Shown one piece after another: positions 17,905 to 28,640 of a stretch of DNA of 64,000 nucleotides (the stretch's first letter is position 1; every line of letters starts with the position of its first letter). The stretch comes from Pseudomonas azotoformans (GTDB taxonomy: Bacteria; Pseudomonadota; Gammaproteobacteria; Pseudomonadales; Pseudomonadaceae), in NCBI RefSeq assembly GCF_001579805.1, contig NZ_CP014546.1, forward strand, positions 6,572,001 to 6,636,000, read 5' to 3'. The position numbers and the translations under genes were made by a program. The notes below the pieces were generated by a model. The model saw only the letters and a list, made by a program, of their open reading frames with translations. It was not told where the DNA came from and made no database searches.

Positions 17905-19038
17905 TTATTGCGGGTTTTGCGGCGCTTCAACATCTGGCGCAGACTCGGCCGGCTTTTCAACGGGCACATCGGCCGGCGGCGTTGCATCTTCCGCAGGTTT
18001 CACCACTGGCGCCGGGCTGGAGCGATAATCGGCGCGGCGCTTGAGCTGGAACTCGCGCACGGCGGCATTATGCGCATCCAGGTCATCAGAGAAAATATGG
18101 CTGCCATCACCCCGTGCGACGAAATACAGGCTACTGCCCGGCACCGGGTTCAGCGCGGCATGGATCGCCTCGCGACCGACCATGGCGATGGGCGTCGGCG
18201 GCAGGCCGGCGACCATATAGGTGTTGTAAGGGTTGGCTTCCTTGAGGTGGGCGCGGGTCAACTTGCCGTTGTAGCGCTCGCCCAGGCCGTAGATCACCGT
18301 CGGGTCGGTCTGCAACAGCATGCCGATCTTCAGGCGACGCACAAAGACGCCGGCGATCTGCCCACGCTCTTCAGGCACGCCCGTCTCTTTCTCCACCAGG
18401 GAGGCCATGATCAACGCTTGATAAGGGTCGGTGTACGGCGCATCGGCCGCACGCTTGCTCCACTCCTGGGCGAGTACATCATCCAGACGGTTGTAGGCTT
18501 TTTTCAGGAATTCGACGTCGGTCATCCCACGTACGAAGCGGTAGGTATCCGGGAAGAACCGCCCTTCGGGAAACACGCCGGGGTGACCGAGCTTGTCCAT
18601 CACCTCCGTGTCGCTCAGGCCTGCGAGGGTCTGCACGATCTTTTCATGCTTGGCCAGCGCCGAACGCACCTGGCGGAAGTTCCAGCCTTCCACCAGCGTC
18701 AGGCTGTATTGCACCACTTCGCCACGCTGCCACAGGCCGATCAGGCCTTGCGCCGTCATGCCAGGGGTCATGCGGTATTCGCCGCTGTGCAGCGGCTGGC
18801 CGTCGAGGTTGAAACGCCAGTACAGGCGCAACCAGAAGGCGCCATCCAGCACGCCGTCCGCTTCCAGGCGATTGAACGTGCCGGTCGGGGTCGCCCCAGC
18901 CGGTACGTCGAGCAATTGCTCCTGGGTCAGGTTCAAGGGCTGCTTCAGGGCCGCGTCGTATTTCCACGCGCCATAGCCCAACAGCAACGCCGCCGAGAAC
19001 AGACCGATCAGCAGCAGTACAACCAGTTTTCGTATCAA
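17905..19038 (-). CDS. mltG: Endolytic murein transglycosylase MltG
   Basis: From the TTG at 19038 the product is 377 residues. A single N-terminal membrane helix (residues 1–23) anchors a periplasmic YceG domain with the catalytic glutamate in SLVEKETGVPEERG and the conserved LQTDPTVIYGLG. MltG cleaves nascent glycan strands and sets their length. A Pro/Ala-rich tail follows the domain. The TTG lies one base after the pabC stop codon; upstream in-frame starts exist up to 19095 but would add residues before the membrane helix. Confidence 0.9.
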   Translation of the reverse strand: MIRKLVVLLLIGLFSAALLLGYGAWKYDAALKQPLNLTQEQLLDVPAGATPTGTFNRLEADGVLDGAFWLRLYWRFNLDGQPLHSGEYRMTPGMTAQGLIGLWQRGEVVQYSLTLVEGWNFRQVRSALAKHEKIVQTLAGLSDTEVMDKLGHPGVFPEGRFFPDTYRFVRGMTDVEFLKKAYNRLDDVLAQEWSKRAADAPYTDPYQALIMASLVEKETGVPEERGQIAGVFVRRLKIGMLLQTDPTVIYGLGERYNGKLTRAHLKEANPYNTYMVAGLPPTPIAMVGREAIHAALNPVPGSSLYFVARGDGSHIFSDDLDAHNAAVREFQLKRRADYRSSPAPVVKPAEDATPPADVPVEKPAESAPDVEAPQNPQ

Positions 19039-19039
19039 C

Positions 19040-19858
19040 TCAAATTTCCAATAGCGCGCGAACAATGCCCTGCAGTTTACGGGTGAGCGGCCCAACCGGC
19101 CAGCTCATCCCAGCGCAACCGCGCACCGGCCAAATGCCATAAACGCTGTTGCACACGAAGACTTCGTCGGCCTGCTGCAACTGCTCAAGATCGATGTCGG
19201 CCACGGCCACCGGGAGGCCTAGGCCATCTGCCTGGGCCAGAATCTCGGCGCGCATCACGCCGGCAACGCCGCATCGGGTCAGATCAGCGGTTAGTAACAA
19301 GCCGTTGCGCACCAGGAACAGGTTGCTGAATACACCCTCAATGACACGCCCGGACACATCCAGCATCAAGCCTTCAGCGTGCTCGGCGTCTTGCCATTCG
19401 GCGCGGGCGATCACCTGCTCCAGGCGATTGAGGTGCTTGAGACCGGCCAGCAACGGCTGCTCGGCCAAGCGCGTCGCACACGCAAACAGACGGATACCGT
19501 CGACTGCATGGGCGTGGGGATAGGTAGCGGGCGGGTTGCCCTGCAAGATACGGCGCGCCGGCGCGCCAGGGTTGATGCCATAACCGCGCAGGCTGTCGCC
19601 ACGGGTGAGGATCAACTTGAGGACACCGTCGCCGAGGGCGGCGGCATAGGCCAGCACTTCGCTGCGGATCACCACGGGGTCCGCAACCAAGGCGAGACGC
19701 CTGCAACCCTCAGCGAGGCGTTGCAGGTGACGGTCGAGCAGCACCGGCTGCCCGGCCCTGACGGCGATGGTCTCGAACAGCCCATCACCGTACGCCAGGC
19801 CGCGATCTTTCAGGGGCACGCTGTCCGCTGGCTGACCGTCGACCCAGCTGTGCATCAC
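19040..19858 (-). CDS. pabC: Aminodeoxychorismate lyase PabC
   Basis: A 272-residue fold-type IV PLP enzyme. Recognisable are [13 protein letters not shown] near residues 18–30, the PLP-lysine region [10 protein letters not shown] and [13 protein letters not shown] near the cofactor phosphate site. It converts 4-amino-4-deoxychorismate to p-aminobenzoate and pyruvate for folate synthesis. It overlaps fabF by 4 bp, as usual in the fab cluster of gammaproteobacteria. Confidence 0.92.
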   Translation of the reverse strand: MMHSWVDGQPADSVPLKDRGLAYGDGLFETIAVRAGQPVLLDRHLQRLAEGCRRLALVADPVVIRSEVLAYAAALGDGVLKLILTRGDSLRGYGINPGAPARRILQGNPPATYPHAHAVDGIRLFACATRLAEQPLLAGLKHLNRLEQVIARAEWQDAEHAEGLMLDVSGRVIEGVFSNLFLVRNGLLLTADLTRCGVAGVMRAEILAQADGLGLPVAVADIDLEQLQQADEVFVCNSVYGIWPVRGCAGMSWPVGPLTRKLQGIVRALLEI

Positions 19859-21099
19859 TCGGCGAACCGGCGGAACACCAGGGAACCGTTGGTGCCACCA
19901 AAACCGAACGAGTTGGAGATCACCACGTCGATCGGCATCGGTTGCGCTTCGTGAGGCACGAAGTTCAGGTCGCAGCCTTCGTCCGGCTCATCCAGGTTGA
20001 TGGTCGGCGGAGCGACCTGGTCCTTAATGGCCATGACGCTGAAGATCGCTTCGACCGCGCCCGCCGCACCCAACAAGTGGCCGGTCATGGACTTGGTGGA
20101 GCTGACCGCCAGGTTGTAGGCGTGTGCGCCGAACACTGACTTGATGGCTTCGGCTTCCGCCAAATCGCCAGTCGGGGTCGACGTGCCGTGGGCGTTGATG
20201 TACTGCACCTGGTCCGCATTGACCTTCGCATCGCGCAGGGCATTGGTGATGCAACGCGCAGCACCGGCACCGTCGGACGGTGGCGACGTCATGTGGTACG
20301 CATCGCCGCTCATGCCAAAGCCGATCAGCTCGGCGTAGATGGTGGCGCCACGCGCCTTGGCGTGTTCCAACTCTTCCAGCACCAGGGCACCGGCACCGTC
20401 GGACAGTACGAAACCGTCACGGCCTTTGTCCCATGGACGGCTGGCGCGGGTGGGTTCGTCGTTACGGGTCGACAGCGCACGGGACGCACCGAAGCCGCCC
20501 ATGCCGAGGCCGCAGGCCGCCATTTCGGCGCCGCCGGCGATCATCACGTCGGCTTCGTCATAGGCGATGTTGCGCGCCGCCATGCCAATGCAGTGCGTAC
20601 CGGTGGTGCACGCCGTGGCGATGGCGTAGTTAGGCCCCTGTGCGCCCAAGTGGATCGACAGGAAACCGGAAATCATGTTGATGATCGAACCCGGAACGAA
20701 GAACGGTGAAATTCGACGGGGGCCGGAATCGTGCAACGTGCGGCTGGTTTCTTCGATATTGGTCAAACCGCCAATACCCGAACCCATGGCCACGCCGATG
20801 CGGTCACGGTTGGCGTCGGTGACTTCCAGGCCGGCGTTACGCACTGCCTGAAAACCGGCTGCCAGGCCGTATTGAATGAACAGGTCGAGTTTGCGGGATT
20901 CTTTGACCGAGAGGTATTCCTCGACATTGAAACCCTTTACCGAGCCGCCAAAACGGGTGGAATAGGCAGAAAGGTCCGTGTGTTCGATCAGACCAATACC
21001 ACTGTGGCCAGCCAGAATGCCCTGCCAACTGCTCGGCACATCCGTGCCCAGTGGCGACAACATACCCATACCGGTGACTACGACGCGTCTACGCGACAC
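19855..21099 (-). CDS. fabF: Beta-ketoacyl-ACP synthase II
   Basis: A 414-residue thiolase-fold condensing enzyme. The active-site cysteine is Cys164 (ATACTTGTH), with the histidines in [11 protein letters not shown] and [12 protein letters not shown]. FabF elongates acyl-ACP with malonyl-ACP and makes cis-vaccenoyl chains. It is separated from acpP by 128 bp holding a hairpin, so its level may be set partly by read-through. Confidence 0.95.
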   Translation of the reverse strand: MSRRRVVVTGMGMLSPLGTDVPSSWQGILAGHSGIGLIEHTDLSAYSTRFGGSVKGFNVEEYLSVKESRKLDLFIQYGLAAGFQAVRNAGLEVTDANRDRIGVAMGSGIGGLTNIEETSRTLHDSGPRRISPFFVPGSIINMISGFLSIHLGAQGPNYAIATACTTGTHCIGMAARNIAYDEADVMIAGGAEMAACGLGMGGFGASRALSTRNDEPTRASRPWDKGRDGFVLSDGAGALVLEELEHAKARGATIYAELIGFGMSGDAYHMTSPPSDGAGAARCITNALRDAKVNADQVQYINAHGTSTPTGDLAEAEAIKSVFGAHAYNLAVSSTKSMTGHLLGAAGAVEAIFSVMAIKDQVAPPTINLDEPDEGCDLNFVPHEAQPMPIDVVISNSFGFGGTNGSLVFRRFAE

Positions 21100-21163
21100 A
21101 GCACTCTCCTTTTTCTAATGACGACACTTTTGCTTCAGCGCTTGTTTTTCATCAGGGCTAAAG

Positions 21164-21199
21164 AAAAAACCGCACGCCGTTACAGCAGTGCGGTTTTTC
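21164..21199 (-). terminator. Terminator/attenuator between acpP and fabF
   Basis: A hairpin of the form AAAAAACCGCAC…GTGCGGTTTTT with a 13-base loop. It follows the acpP stop by about 29 bp. Because fabF continues in the same direction, it is probably a partial terminator that lets ACP be made in excess. Confidence 0.8.
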
Positions 21200-21227
21200 C
21201 CTGACAGCAAGCGACGACTACAAACTA

Positions 21228-21464
21228 TTACGCCTGGTGGCTAGTAACGTAGTCGATAGCAGCTTGAACAGTAGTGATTTTTTCAGCTTCTTCGTCCGGG
21301 ATTTCGGTCTCGAATTCCTCTTCCAGAGCCATCACCAGCTCAACGGTGTCAAGGGAATCGGCACCCAGGTCTTCTACGAAGGAAGCAGTGTTGACCACTT
21401 CTTCTTCTTTAACGCCCAGTTGCTCGGCGACGATTTTCTTGACGCGCTCTTCGATGGTGCTCAT
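21228..21464 (-). CDS. acpP: Acyl carrier protein
   Basis: A 78-residue acidic helical protein with the phosphopantetheine attachment site [10 protein letters not shown]; Ser37 carries the cofactor. Length and sequence match bacterial AcpP almost throughout. The holo form carries growing acyl chains for FabF, FabG and FabD; the transferase at 39.5 kb could add the prosthetic group. Confidence 0.98.
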   Translation of the reverse strand: MSTIEERVKKIVAEQLGVKEEEVVNTASFVEDLGADSLDTVELVMALEEEFETEIPDEEAEKITTVQAAIDYVTSHQA

Positions 21465-21655
21465 ACCTTGTTTAACTCCTAATGGACAAATTCAGGCAGC
21501 TGGCCAGTGGGTAAGTGTATAGAAAGCCTTTTCAGCTTTTCAACTGAAAGCTTCACCCTGTACCCGGTCGGCCACCTGCCTATAAATTAAGTTGCAGCTT
21601 TATAACGGATTTTAGACAGCTCGTATGACATTTTTTTGAAGCGATCCGTCACAAT

Positions 21656-22399
21656 TTAACTCATGTACATCCCGCCGTTCACCGGGATTGTAGCCCCAGT
21701 CACGTATGCCGCACCGTCGGATGCCAGGAAAGTGACCACATTCGCGATCTCTTGGGCCTGGCCCAGACGGCCCAGCGGAATCTGCGTCAGCAAGGCTTCA
21801 CGCTGTGCTTCCGGCAGCTCACGGGTCATATCGGTGTCGATGAACCCTGGGGCCACCGAGTTGACCGTAATCGACCGCGAGCCGACTTCACGTGCCAATG
21901 CACGGCTGAAACCTTCCAGACCGGCTTTGGCGGAGGCGTAGTTTACTTGGCCTGCGTTGCCCATGGCACCCACTACGGAGCCAATATTGATAATTCGGCC
22001 CCAACGCGCCTTGGTCATGCCGCGCAAAACGCCCTTGGACAGGCGAAACAGACTGTTCAAGTTGGTGTCGACCACGTCGTACCACTCGTCGTCTTTCATG
22101 CGCATCATCAGGTTGTCGCGGGTGATACCGGCGTTGTTCACCAGAATCGCCGGCGCACCGAACTGTGCGGTGATCTCGGCCAGTACAGCAGCCACGGACT
22201 CATCACTGGTCACGTTCAGCTCAAGGCCAGTACCTTGCACGCCGTTTTCCTTCAGGGTCGCGGCGATACGCTCGGCGCCCGAAGCGGAAGTGGCGGTACC
22301 GATCACAACGGCGCCCTGACGGCCCAGTTCCAGGGCGATCGCCTGGCCAATGCCACGGCTTGCGCCGGTAACCAGTGCAACTTTACCTTGCAGACTCAT
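21656..22399 (-). CDS. fabG: 3-oxoacyl-ACP reductase FabG
   Basis: A 247-residue short-chain dehydrogenase: NADPH motif TGASRGIG at 11–18, NNAG at 88–91, catalytic Ser141, Tyr154 and Lys158. FabG reduces 3-oxoacyl-ACP in fatty-acid elongation. A 191 bp gap separates it from acpP, long enough for an acpP promoter; it ends 24 bp from fabD. Confidence 0.96.
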   Translation of the reverse strand: MSLQGKVALVTGASRGIGQAIALELGRQGAVVIGTATSASGAERIAATLKENGVQGTGLELNVTSDESVAAVLAEITAQFGAPAILVNNAGITRDNLMMRMKDDEWYDVVDTNLNSLFRLSKGVLRGMTKARWGRIINIGSVVGAMGNAGQVNYASAKAGLEGFSRALAREVGSRSITVNSVAPGFIDTDMTRELPEAQREALLTQIPLGRLGQAQEIANVVTFLASDGAAYVTGATIPVNGGMYMS

Positions 22400-22423
22400 G
22401 CAGGCTTCTCCTTAGTTCGGGGA

Positions 22424-23362
22424 TTAGGCCAGTGCCGCGCGAGCGGCAGCGAAGGCATCCGGGGTATTGAGGTTGGCAGTCGACACGCCGTCGGCGCAGC
22501 GCTTGTTCAGGCCGGCCAGGACTTTGCCCGGACCGCACTCGACCAGCTCGGTGGCGCCGTTGGCCGCCAGGGTCTGGACCGATTCAACCCATCGTACGGG
22601 CTTGTAGAGTTGTTCCAGCAGGTCGCGCTTGAGGGTGTCGAGGTCGGCAGCCACGGCGGCGCTGACGTTCTGTACCAGCGGAATCTGCGGCGCCTGCCAG
22701 TTGATGGCAGCGATGGACTCGGCAAACCGCTCGGCCGCCGGACGCATAAGCTCGCAGTGCGACGGCACGCTCACCGGCAATGGCAGCGCACGCTTGGCGC
22801 CACGGGCTTTGCAGCCTTCGATAGCACGCTCGACCGCAGCCTTGGCACCGGCGATTACCACCTGGCCAGGCGAGTTGAAGTTCACGGCGCTGACCACTTC
22901 GCCCTGGGCCGCTTCGGCGCAGGCTTCGATCACCACGGCGTCATCCAGGCCCAGGATAGCGGCCATGCCGCCCTGCCCGGCCGGAACGGCTTCTTGCATC
23001 AGTTGGCCACGGCGCTCGACCAGCTTGACCGCCTCACCGAGGGTCAGGCTGCCCGCGGCAACCAGGGCGCTGTATTCGCCCAGGCTGTGACCGGCGACGA
23101 ATGCCGGACGCGTGCCGCCTTCCGCCAGCCACAAGCGCCACAGGGCGATCGAAGCGGTCAGGATGGCCGGCTGGGTCTTATCGGTTTGATTGAGCTGCTC
23201 TTCCGGCCCTTGCTGGGTCAGTGCCCACAGGTCGTAACCGAGGGCGTCGGAAGCCTCTTTAAAGGTGTCCAGGACCAGCGGGTATTGCGCGCCCAGCTCG
23301 GCCAACATGCCGAGGGACTGCGAACCCTGCCCTGGAAAGACGAATGCGAGGGATGTAGACAT
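22424..23362 (-). CDS. fabD: Malonyl-CoA:ACP transacylase FabD
   Basis: From the ATG at 23362 the protein is 312 residues, the family length. It opens FVFPGQGSQSLG; the nucleophile is Ser93 in VAGHSLGEYSAL and the histidine is in VPSHCELM. FabD loads malonyl onto ACP. An upstream in-frame start at 23392 would add ten non-conserved residues and was not chosen. Confidence 0.95.
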   Translation of the reverse strand: MSTSLAFVFPGQGSQSLGMLAELGAQYPLVLDTFKEASDALGYDLWALTQQGPEEQLNQTDKTQPAILTASIALWRLWLAEGGTRPAFVAGHSLGEYSALVAAGSLTLGEAVKLVERRGQLMQEAVPAGQGGMAAILGLDDAVVIEACAEAAQGEVVSAVNFNSPGQVVIAGAKAAVERAIEGCKARGAKRALPLPVSVPSHCELMRPAAERFAESIAAINWQAPQIPLVQNVSAAVAADLDTLKRDLLEQLYKPVRWVESVQTLAANGATELVECGPGKVLAGLNKRCADGVSTANLNTPDAFAAARAALA

Positions 23363-23488
23363 GTAACAAGCCCCTAATGATCTGGTCGTCAAAAATGCGC
23401 ACTCCTACGGTGGGAGCACACGAAACTGACAGATTGGATGGTCAATTGAACTGGCCGGTCACATTTAAGCACTCTCGGGCCGATTCGC

Positions 23489-24499
23489 CTAAGGCAACAG
23501 GTCCTCAAGACGGCCGTGCAAGCGTTGCGGCAGGTTTTCATGGATCTCGATCAGGGCCCGCGCAATCGCACTTTGAAAGCCTTCCACACCGGCCGAGCCA
23601 TGGCTTTTCACCACGATACCCTGCAACCCCAGGAAACTCGCACCGTTATGCCGCGCCGGGGCAAGGTCGGCCTGCAGTCGACGCATCAACGGCAACGCCA
23701 GGGCGCCAACCAGACGCGACGCCAGGTTCTGCTTGAACAACGCCTCGATACGCGTGGCGATCATGGTCGCCAAGCCTTCGCTGGATTTAAGCAGGATATT
23801 TCCGACAAACCCATCGCACACCACTACATCGGCTTCGCCACGGTACAAACCGTCACCCTCGACAAAACCGATGTAGTTCAAGCCACGCGCGCCTTGCAGC
23901 AAAGTGGCGGCCAGCTTGACCTGCTGGTTACCCTTGATGTCTTCGGTACCGATATTCAGCAAGGCCACCCGTGGCCGGGCAACACCCAGCGCTTCGGCGG
24001 CCACCGAGCCCATCACGGCAAACTGGAACAGGTGCTCGGCACTGCAATCGACGTTCGCGCCCAGGTCCAGCAGTTGGCAGTAGCCTTTCTGCGTCGGAAT
24101 CGCCGCGACCATCGCCGGCCGATCAATACCGGGCAAGGTCTTGAGCACAAACCGCGACAACGCCATAAGGGCCCCGGTATTGCCGGCGCTGACACAGGCT
24201 TGCACCTTGCCATCACGCAGCAGCTCCAGCGCCACCCGCATCGAAGAGTCGGGCTTGCCACGCAAAGCCGCCGCTGGCTTTTCATCCATGGTGATGGTTT
24301 CGCTCGCTGGCGTAATCGTCAGGCGCGCGCGATCCACCGCCGGATGGCTGGCAATCAGTTCTTCAAGTAGGGAGGGTTGACCGACAAGGGTCAGGTGCAG
24401 CGAGGGTGTAGCAGACAGGCTGGCAATGCAGGCCTGAACAATGCTGCGGGGACCGAAGTCCCCGCCCATTGCGTCTATCGCGATGACTAGAGCAGACAA
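23489..24499 (-). CDS. plsX: Phosphate acyltransferase PlsX
   Basis: A 336-residue protein opening [13 protein letters not shown], with the PlsX segments [13 protein letters not shown] and [19 protein letters not shown]. PlsX makes acyl-phosphate from acyl-ACP for the PlsY step of phospholipid synthesis. It lies 4 bp downstream of rpmF and 126 bp upstream of fabD. Confidence 0.95.
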   Translation of the reverse strand: MSALVIAIDAMGGDFGPRSIVQACIASLSATPSLHLTLVGQPSLLEELIASHPAVDRARLTITPASETITMDEKPAAALRGKPDSSMRVALELLRDGKVQACVSAGNTGALMALSRFVLKTLPGIDRPAMVAAIPTQKGYCQLLDLGANVDCSAEHLFQFAVMGSVAAEALGVARPRVALLNIGTEDIKGNQQVKLAATLLQGARGLNYIGFVEGDGLYRGEADVVVCDGFVGNILLKSSEGLATMIATRIEALFKQNLASRLVGALALPLMRRLQADLAPARHNGASFLGLQGIVVKSHGSAGVEGFQSAIARALIEIHENLPQRLHGRLEDLLP

Positions 24500-24503
24500 G
24501 TGA

Positions 24504-24686
24504 TTACTCGTCAGCGCCCTTGTCGATCACTTTACGACCACGGTATACGCCTTCTGGCGATACGTGGTGACGCAGGTGAATTTCACCGGTGGTTTTTTCT
24601 ACAGACAGAGTGCTCGCCGTCAGGGCATCGTGCGAACGACGCATGTCACGGGCAGAGCGGGATTTTTTGTTCTGCTGAACAGCCAT
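24504..24686 (-). CDS. rpmF: 50S ribosomal protein L32
   Basis: A 60-residue basic protein beginning [19 protein letters not shown], typical L32 of the cysteine-free type. It lies 13 bp after yceD and just before plsX, the conserved order yceD–rpmF–plsX. Confidence 0.97.
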   Translation of the reverse strand: MAVQQNKKSRSARDMRRSHDALTASTLSVEKTTGEIHLRHHVSPEGVYRGRKVIDKGADE

Positions 24687-24699
24687 AATTGATTAACTC

Positions 24700-25230
24700 C
24701 TAAACGTTTGGGTCACGCTTTAACTGCGCCAATACACTGAACGGGTTGGACCGCGTTACCTCGTCCTCGCTCGGTTCGGGCTCGTCATCGAGCCCCTCCG
24801 GCTGCTGGCATTCTTCCGGATGATGAGCAGGCACAATGGGCAAGGCGAGCAGAAGCTCCTCCTCGATCAGTGCATGCAGATCCAATGGATCTTCGCCCAG
24901 TTCCAGCACGTCATAACCTTTCGGCAACGACTGGGTATTCGCACCCTCCTTCACCACAGCATAACTGCACTCGCTGTGAATCGGCAGGGTGACCAGCTCA
25001 AGACAACGCTGGCAAACCATTTTGACTTCGGTGTCGATAAAGCTGTGGATTACCACAGACTTACGTTCATCTCGTTCAAAAACGAATTTGGCCTGCACCG
25101 TACCGACAGTGTCGGAAAGCGGGTCGCAGAGTCTCTCCAAATCGGCCAGCAGCAATTCACCTTGAAGGGAAGTGCCACGATCAGCCAATTTGCGCGGGTC
25201 AACGTGAGGTGGAATCGGGTCATTCAACAT
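24700..25230 (-). CDS. yceD: YceD/DUF177 family protein
   Basis: From the ATG at 25230 the protein is 176 residues. It carries the DUF177 pattern with CQRCLELVTLPI in the middle and a second, acidic half. In plants and bacteria the family supports 23S rRNA accumulation. It leads the yceD–rpmF–fab operon. An upstream in-frame start at 25254 is less likely. Confidence 0.9.
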   Translation of the reverse strand: MLNDPIPPHVDPRKLADRGTSLQGELLLADLERLCDPLSDTVGTVQAKFVFERDERKSVVIHSFIDTEVKMVCQRCLELVTLPIHSECSYAVVKEGANTQSLPKGYDVLELGEDPLDLHALIEEELLLALPIVPAHHPEECQQPEGLDDEPEPSEDEVTRSNPFSVLAQLKRDPNV

Positions 25231-25335
25231 AGGCGCAGCATTATAGGGATGCACCCAGCCATGTCAAAGGAAATTCAGCCCTGTGCGTCAGCCGGTCGCC
25301 CCGCTAGAATCCCCGGCTGCCCTGAGGAGACGCCC

Positions 25336-25914
25336 ATGCTGCCTTTATTACTCGCATCCAGCTCGGTTTATCGCCGGGAATTGCTGAGCCGCCTGCACCT
25401 GCCGTTCATCTGCAGCTCACCCGATATCGACGAAAGCCACCGTGAAAATGAGTCCGCCGTGGAACTGGTCAAGCGCCTGGCCGAACAGAAAGCCCGCGCC
25501 CTCGCCGCCAGCCATCCAGGGCACCTGATTATAGGCTCCGACCAGGTCGCGGCGCTCGATGGCCGGATCATCGGCAAACCCCACACCTTCGAAAACGCTC
25601 GCGAACAACTGCTGGCGGCCAGTGGCAAGCGTGTGAGCTTCCTGACTGGCCTTGCGCTGCTCAACAGCAAAACCGGTCAGTGTCAGGTCGACTGCGTATC
25701 TTTTACCGTGCACATGCGGGAACTGGACGCGGAACGCATCGAGCGTTACCTGCGGATTGAGCAGCCGTATGACTGTGCGGGCAGTTTCAAGGCCGAAGGG
25801 TTGGGCGTGAGCCTGTTCCAGAGCACAGACGGGCCGGATGCGACGAGCCTGGTAGGCCTGCCACTGATCCGACTGGTGGATATGCTGCTGGCCGAAGGCG
25901 TACAGATCCCCTGA
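25336..25914 (+). CDS. Maf-like nucleotide pyrophosphatase (YceF type)
   Basis: A 192-residue Maf protein: substrate loop ASSSVYRRELLSRL at the N-terminus, IIGSDQVAALDGRIIGKP in the centre. The YceF subfamily hydrolyses 7-methyl-GTP. The ATG at 25336 lies 8 bases after GAGG. It is transcribed opposite to the yceD operon and converges with sppA at a shared terminator. Confidence 0.92.
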   Translation: MLPLLLASSSVYRRELLSRLHLPFICSSPDIDESHRENESAVELVKRLAEQKARALAASHPGHLIIGSDQVAALDGRIIGKPHTFENAREQLLAASGKRVSFLTGLALLNSKTGQCQVDCVSFTVHMRELDAERIERYLRIEQPYDCAGSFKAEGLGVSLFQSTDGPDATSLVGLPLIRLVDMLLAEGVQIP

Positions 25915-25917
25915 CCT

Positions 25918-25950
25918 ACAAAAAACCGGCCGCAAGGGCCGGTTCTTTTT
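25918..25950. terminator. Bidirectional terminator between maf and sppA
   Basis: Stem ACCGGCC/GGGCCGGT with GCAA loop, flanked by A6 on one side and CTTTTT on the other, placed in the convergent gap. Confidence 0.85.
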
Positions 25951-25962
25951 GACCTTGGACTG

Positions 25963-26946
25963 TCAGCGCAGCGTCGGGCCCTGGAAGCCCATATACAACG
26001 CCAGCTTCTCTGCCACGCTGGCACCCAGCCGCTTGGAGAACCGGTCAAATGGCGACTCTTCGACGGTGAAGTCCACCAACTCTTTCTCGCCAATCACATC
26101 CCGCGCCACCGAACTGGCACTGCCCAGGCCATCGATCAGACCCAGCGGCAACGCTTGTTCGCCCGACCACACCAGGCCGGAGAACAACTCCGGATGGTCT
26201 TTATCCTTCAGACGATCGCCGCGCCCCTGCTTCACGCTGGCGATGAACTGACGATGCGTGGTGTCGAGCACGCCCTGCCAGAACTGGGTTTCGTCAGCCT
26301 TCTGCGGCTGGAACGGATCCAGGAACGACTTGTGCTCGCCCGACGTGTAGGTGCGACGCTCTACACCGAGCTTCTCCATGGTGCCGACAAAGCCGTAGCC
26401 GGCTGCCGTCACACCGATGGAACCCACCAGACTGGCCTTGTCGGCGTAGATCTGGTCGGCAGCACTGGCAATGTAATAGGCACCCGAAGCCCCCAGGTCA
26501 GAAATCACCGCATACAGCTTGGTATCCGGATGCAGGCCACGCAGGCGGCGAATCTCGTCATACACGTAACCGGACTGCACCGGGCTGCCGCCTGGGCTGT
26601 TGATGCGCAGGATCACGCCCTTGACCTTGGGGTCTTCAAACGCGGCACGCAGGCTGCTGACGATGTTGTCGGCGCTGGCGGACTCCTTGTCGGCAATCAC
26701 CCCGCGCACTTCGATCAGGGCGGTGTAGTTGGCACCACGGGTTGCGCTTTTTTCCATGTCCATCAGCGGGCTGAACAATGCGAGCATGGCGATAAGCCAG
26801 ACGAACGTCAGCAGCTTGAAGAAAATCCCCCAGCGCCGTGCACGGCGTTGTTCCTGGACGCTGGCCAGGAGGGTTTTCTCCAGCAGCTTCCAGCTTTTGT
26901 CGTCGCTGTTTTCAACCTTTTCGGGCGCTTTCCACTCGTCACTCAT
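25963..26946 (-). CDS. sppA: Signal peptide peptidase SppA (36K type)
   Basis: A 327-residue membrane-anchored protease with one transmembrane helix at about residues 41–60. Ser154 in LGASGAYYIAS and Lys206 in GEHKSFLDPF form the Ser–Lys dyad with the 52-residue spacing of the short SppA type. It degrades leftover signal peptides at the membrane. It follows the HAD gene by 21 bp. Confidence 0.93.
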   Translation of the reverse strand: MSDEWKAPEKVENSDDKSWKLLEKTLLASVQEQRRARRWGIFFKLLTFVWLIAMLALFSPLMDMEKSATRGANYTALIEVRGVIADKESASADNIVSSLRAAFEDPKVKGVILRINSPGGSPVQSGYVYDEIRRLRGLHPDTKLYAVISDLGASGAYYIASAADQIYADKASLVGSIGVTAAGYGFVGTMEKLGVERRTYTSGEHKSFLDPFQPQKADETQFWQGVLDTTHRQFIASVKQGRGDRLKDKDHPELFSGLVWSGEQALPLGLIDGLGSASSVARDVIGEKELVDFTVEESPFDRFSKRLGASVAEKLALYMGFQGPTLR

Positions 26947-26967
26947 GCCATCAACCCCAGCAAAGAC

Positions 26968-27630
26968 TTATTGGGCCCGGCTGAGCCAGGCCTGCAATTC
27001 GGAAAAATGATCGATCGTCAGACGCGGCTCGTATTGCTGCAAGGCCTCGGCAGCCTGGGCGCCATAGCTGACTGCCACACTGTCCATGCCCGCATTGCGC
27101 GCCATCATCAGATCGAAGGAAGCATCACCCACCATCAAGGCCTGGCGTGGCGACACGCCGCAATGGGCCAGGATCTGCTCCAGCATCAGAGGGTGAGGCT
27201 TACTGGCAGTTTCATCGGCGGCGCGGGTGATATCGAAATAATCTTCCCAACCGTGAGCCTTGAGCACCCGATCCAGCCCGCGACGCGCCTTGCCGGTGGC
27301 GACCGCCAGGTGATAACCCTCGGCGCGAAACGCATCCAGTGACTGCACCACACCGTCGAACAACGGCGAAGGCGTGGCCTCCAGGGCGATGTAGTGGTCC
27401 GCATAGTGATCACGAAAGGTGACCAGTTCGGCGTCACTGATCTCGGGGTATAGGGTACGAATCGCCTCAGGCAGGCCCAGGCCGATGATGCCTTTGACCG
27501 CGTGATCAGTGCACAGCGCATAGCCCGAGCGGGTCGACGCCGCGTGCATCGACTCGACAATCCGGCCAATGGAGTTGGCCAGGGTGCCGTCCCAATCGAA
27601 AATCAGCAGTTTGTAATCAAGGTGCGACAC
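26968..27630 (-). CDS. HAD-superfamily hydrolase (phosphoglycolate phosphatase-like)
   Basis: A 220-residue HAD phosphatase with Asp12 and Asp14 in [11 protein letters not shown], the Lys motif around [13 protein letters not shown] and [13 protein letters not shown] as the last motif. Substrate unproven; the order rluC–HAD–sppA is conserved in Pseudomonas. Its start overlaps rluC by 14 bp. Confidence 0.9.
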   Translation of the reverse strand: MSHLDYKLLIFDWDGTLANSIGRIVESMHAASTRSGYALCTDHAVKGIIGLGLPEAIRTLYPEISDAELVTFRDHYADHYIALEATPSPLFDGVVQSLDAFRAEGYHLAVATGKARRGLDRVLKAHGWEDYFDITRAADETASKPHPLMLEQILAHCGVSPRQALMVGDASFDLMMARNAGMDSVAVSYGAQAAEALQQYEPRLTIDHFSELQAWLSRAQ

Positions 27631-28576
27631 TCAAACGCTCCACGGTCTTGGCCCACATCTCATCGACCGGCGCCTGCAGCTTCAACTCGCCACCATCAGG
27701 CAGTGGCACCGTGAGCATGTAGGCGTGCAGGAACAGGCGCTTGCCGCCCAGGTCGCGGATTTCCTTGGAGAAATCCTCGTCGCCGTACTTGGTATCACCA
27801 GCAATGCAATGGCCGGCGTGCAAGGTGTGCACGCGAATCTGATGGGTACGCCCGGTCACAGGCTTGGCCTCGACCATGGTGGCGAAGTCACCGAAGCGAC
27901 GCAGCACCTTGAACAGGGTCAGGGCTTCTTTGCCCTCCTCGTCCACTTCCACCATGCGCTCGCCGGAGCGCAAGTTGCTCTTCTGCAACGGCGCGCGGAC
28001 GCTTTTGATGGAACTGGCCCAGTTGCCGCGCACCAGCGCCATGTAGCGCTTGTCCACGCCATCGCCACGCAGGGCGGTGTGCAGGTGGCGCAACATGCTG
28101 CGTTTCTTGGCGATCATCAGCAGGCCGGAGGTGTCGCGGTCCAGGCGATGGACCAATTCCAGCTCCTTGGCGTCCGGACGCAACTGACGAAAGGCTTCGA
28201 TCACGCCGAAATTCAGGCCACTGCCGCCGTGAACCGCAATGCCGCAAGGCTTGTTGATCACGATCAGCTTGTTGTCTTCGAAGACAATCGAGGCTTCCAG
28301 GCGTTGCAACAAACCCTGGGCCAAGGGCACAGGCTCGTCACGCTCGGGCACGCGAACCGGCGGCACACGGACGATATCGCCCGCCTGCAACTTGTACTCG
28401 GGCTTGATCCGACCCTTGTTCACCCGCACTTCACCTTTACGCAAGATGCGGTAAATCAAGGTCTTGGGCACGCCTTTGAGCCTGGCCAGGAGAAAATTGT
28501 CGATGCGTTGGCCGGCATATTCCGGCGAGACCTCGAGCAGCTGGACGCTGGGGGTCTGGGGGGCGGTAGTCGTCAT
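27617..28576 (-). CDS. rluC: 23S rRNA pseudouridine synthase RluC
   Basis: A 319-residue RluA-family enzyme. An S4 RNA-binding domain covers about residues 20–80 and the catalytic Asp146 lies in [12 protein letters not shown]. RluC isomerises U955, U2504 and U2580 (E. coli numbers). It is divergent from rne; the two promoters share the 28577–28640 stretch. Confidence 0.94.
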   Translation of the reverse strand: MTTTAPQTPSVQLLEVSPEYAGQRIDNFLLARLKGVPKTLIYRILRKGEVRVNKGRIKPEYKLQAGDIVRVPPVRVPERDEPVPLAQGLLQRLEASIVFEDNKLIVINKPCGIAVHGGSGLNFGVIEAFRQLRPDAKELELVHRLDRDTSGLLMIAKKRSMLRHLHTALRGDGVDKRYMALVRGNWASSIKSVRAPLQKSNLRSGERMVEVDEEGKEALTLFKVLRRFGDFATMVEAKPVTGRTHQIRVHTLHAGHCIAGDTKYGDEDFSKEIRDLGGKRLFLHAYMLTVPLPDGGELKLQAPVDEMWAKTVERLSVAP

Positions 28577-28605
28577 GGCGGCGATGATAACAATTTTTTA
28601 TGGAA

Positions 28606-28634
28606 TTGAAGCACTTAATCATTGCTGCTATAGT
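28606..28634 (+). promoter_or_regulatory. sigma70 promoter of rne
   Basis: TTGAAG (28606–28611), a 17 bp spacer and TATAGT (28629–28634). The predicted start near 28641 leaves a leader of about 695 nt before the rne ATG. Confidence 0.75.
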
Positions 28635-28640
28635 CGCGAA

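Noticed and set aside
21752..23377. 541-codon frame opposite fabG and fabD
   Set aside because: Shadow of two certain genes.
23363..23488. GGGAGC/GCTCCCAC-like motif upstream of fabD as a REP element
   Set aside because: Only a short CTCCTACGGTGGGAG hairpin, without the second arm or the REP core.
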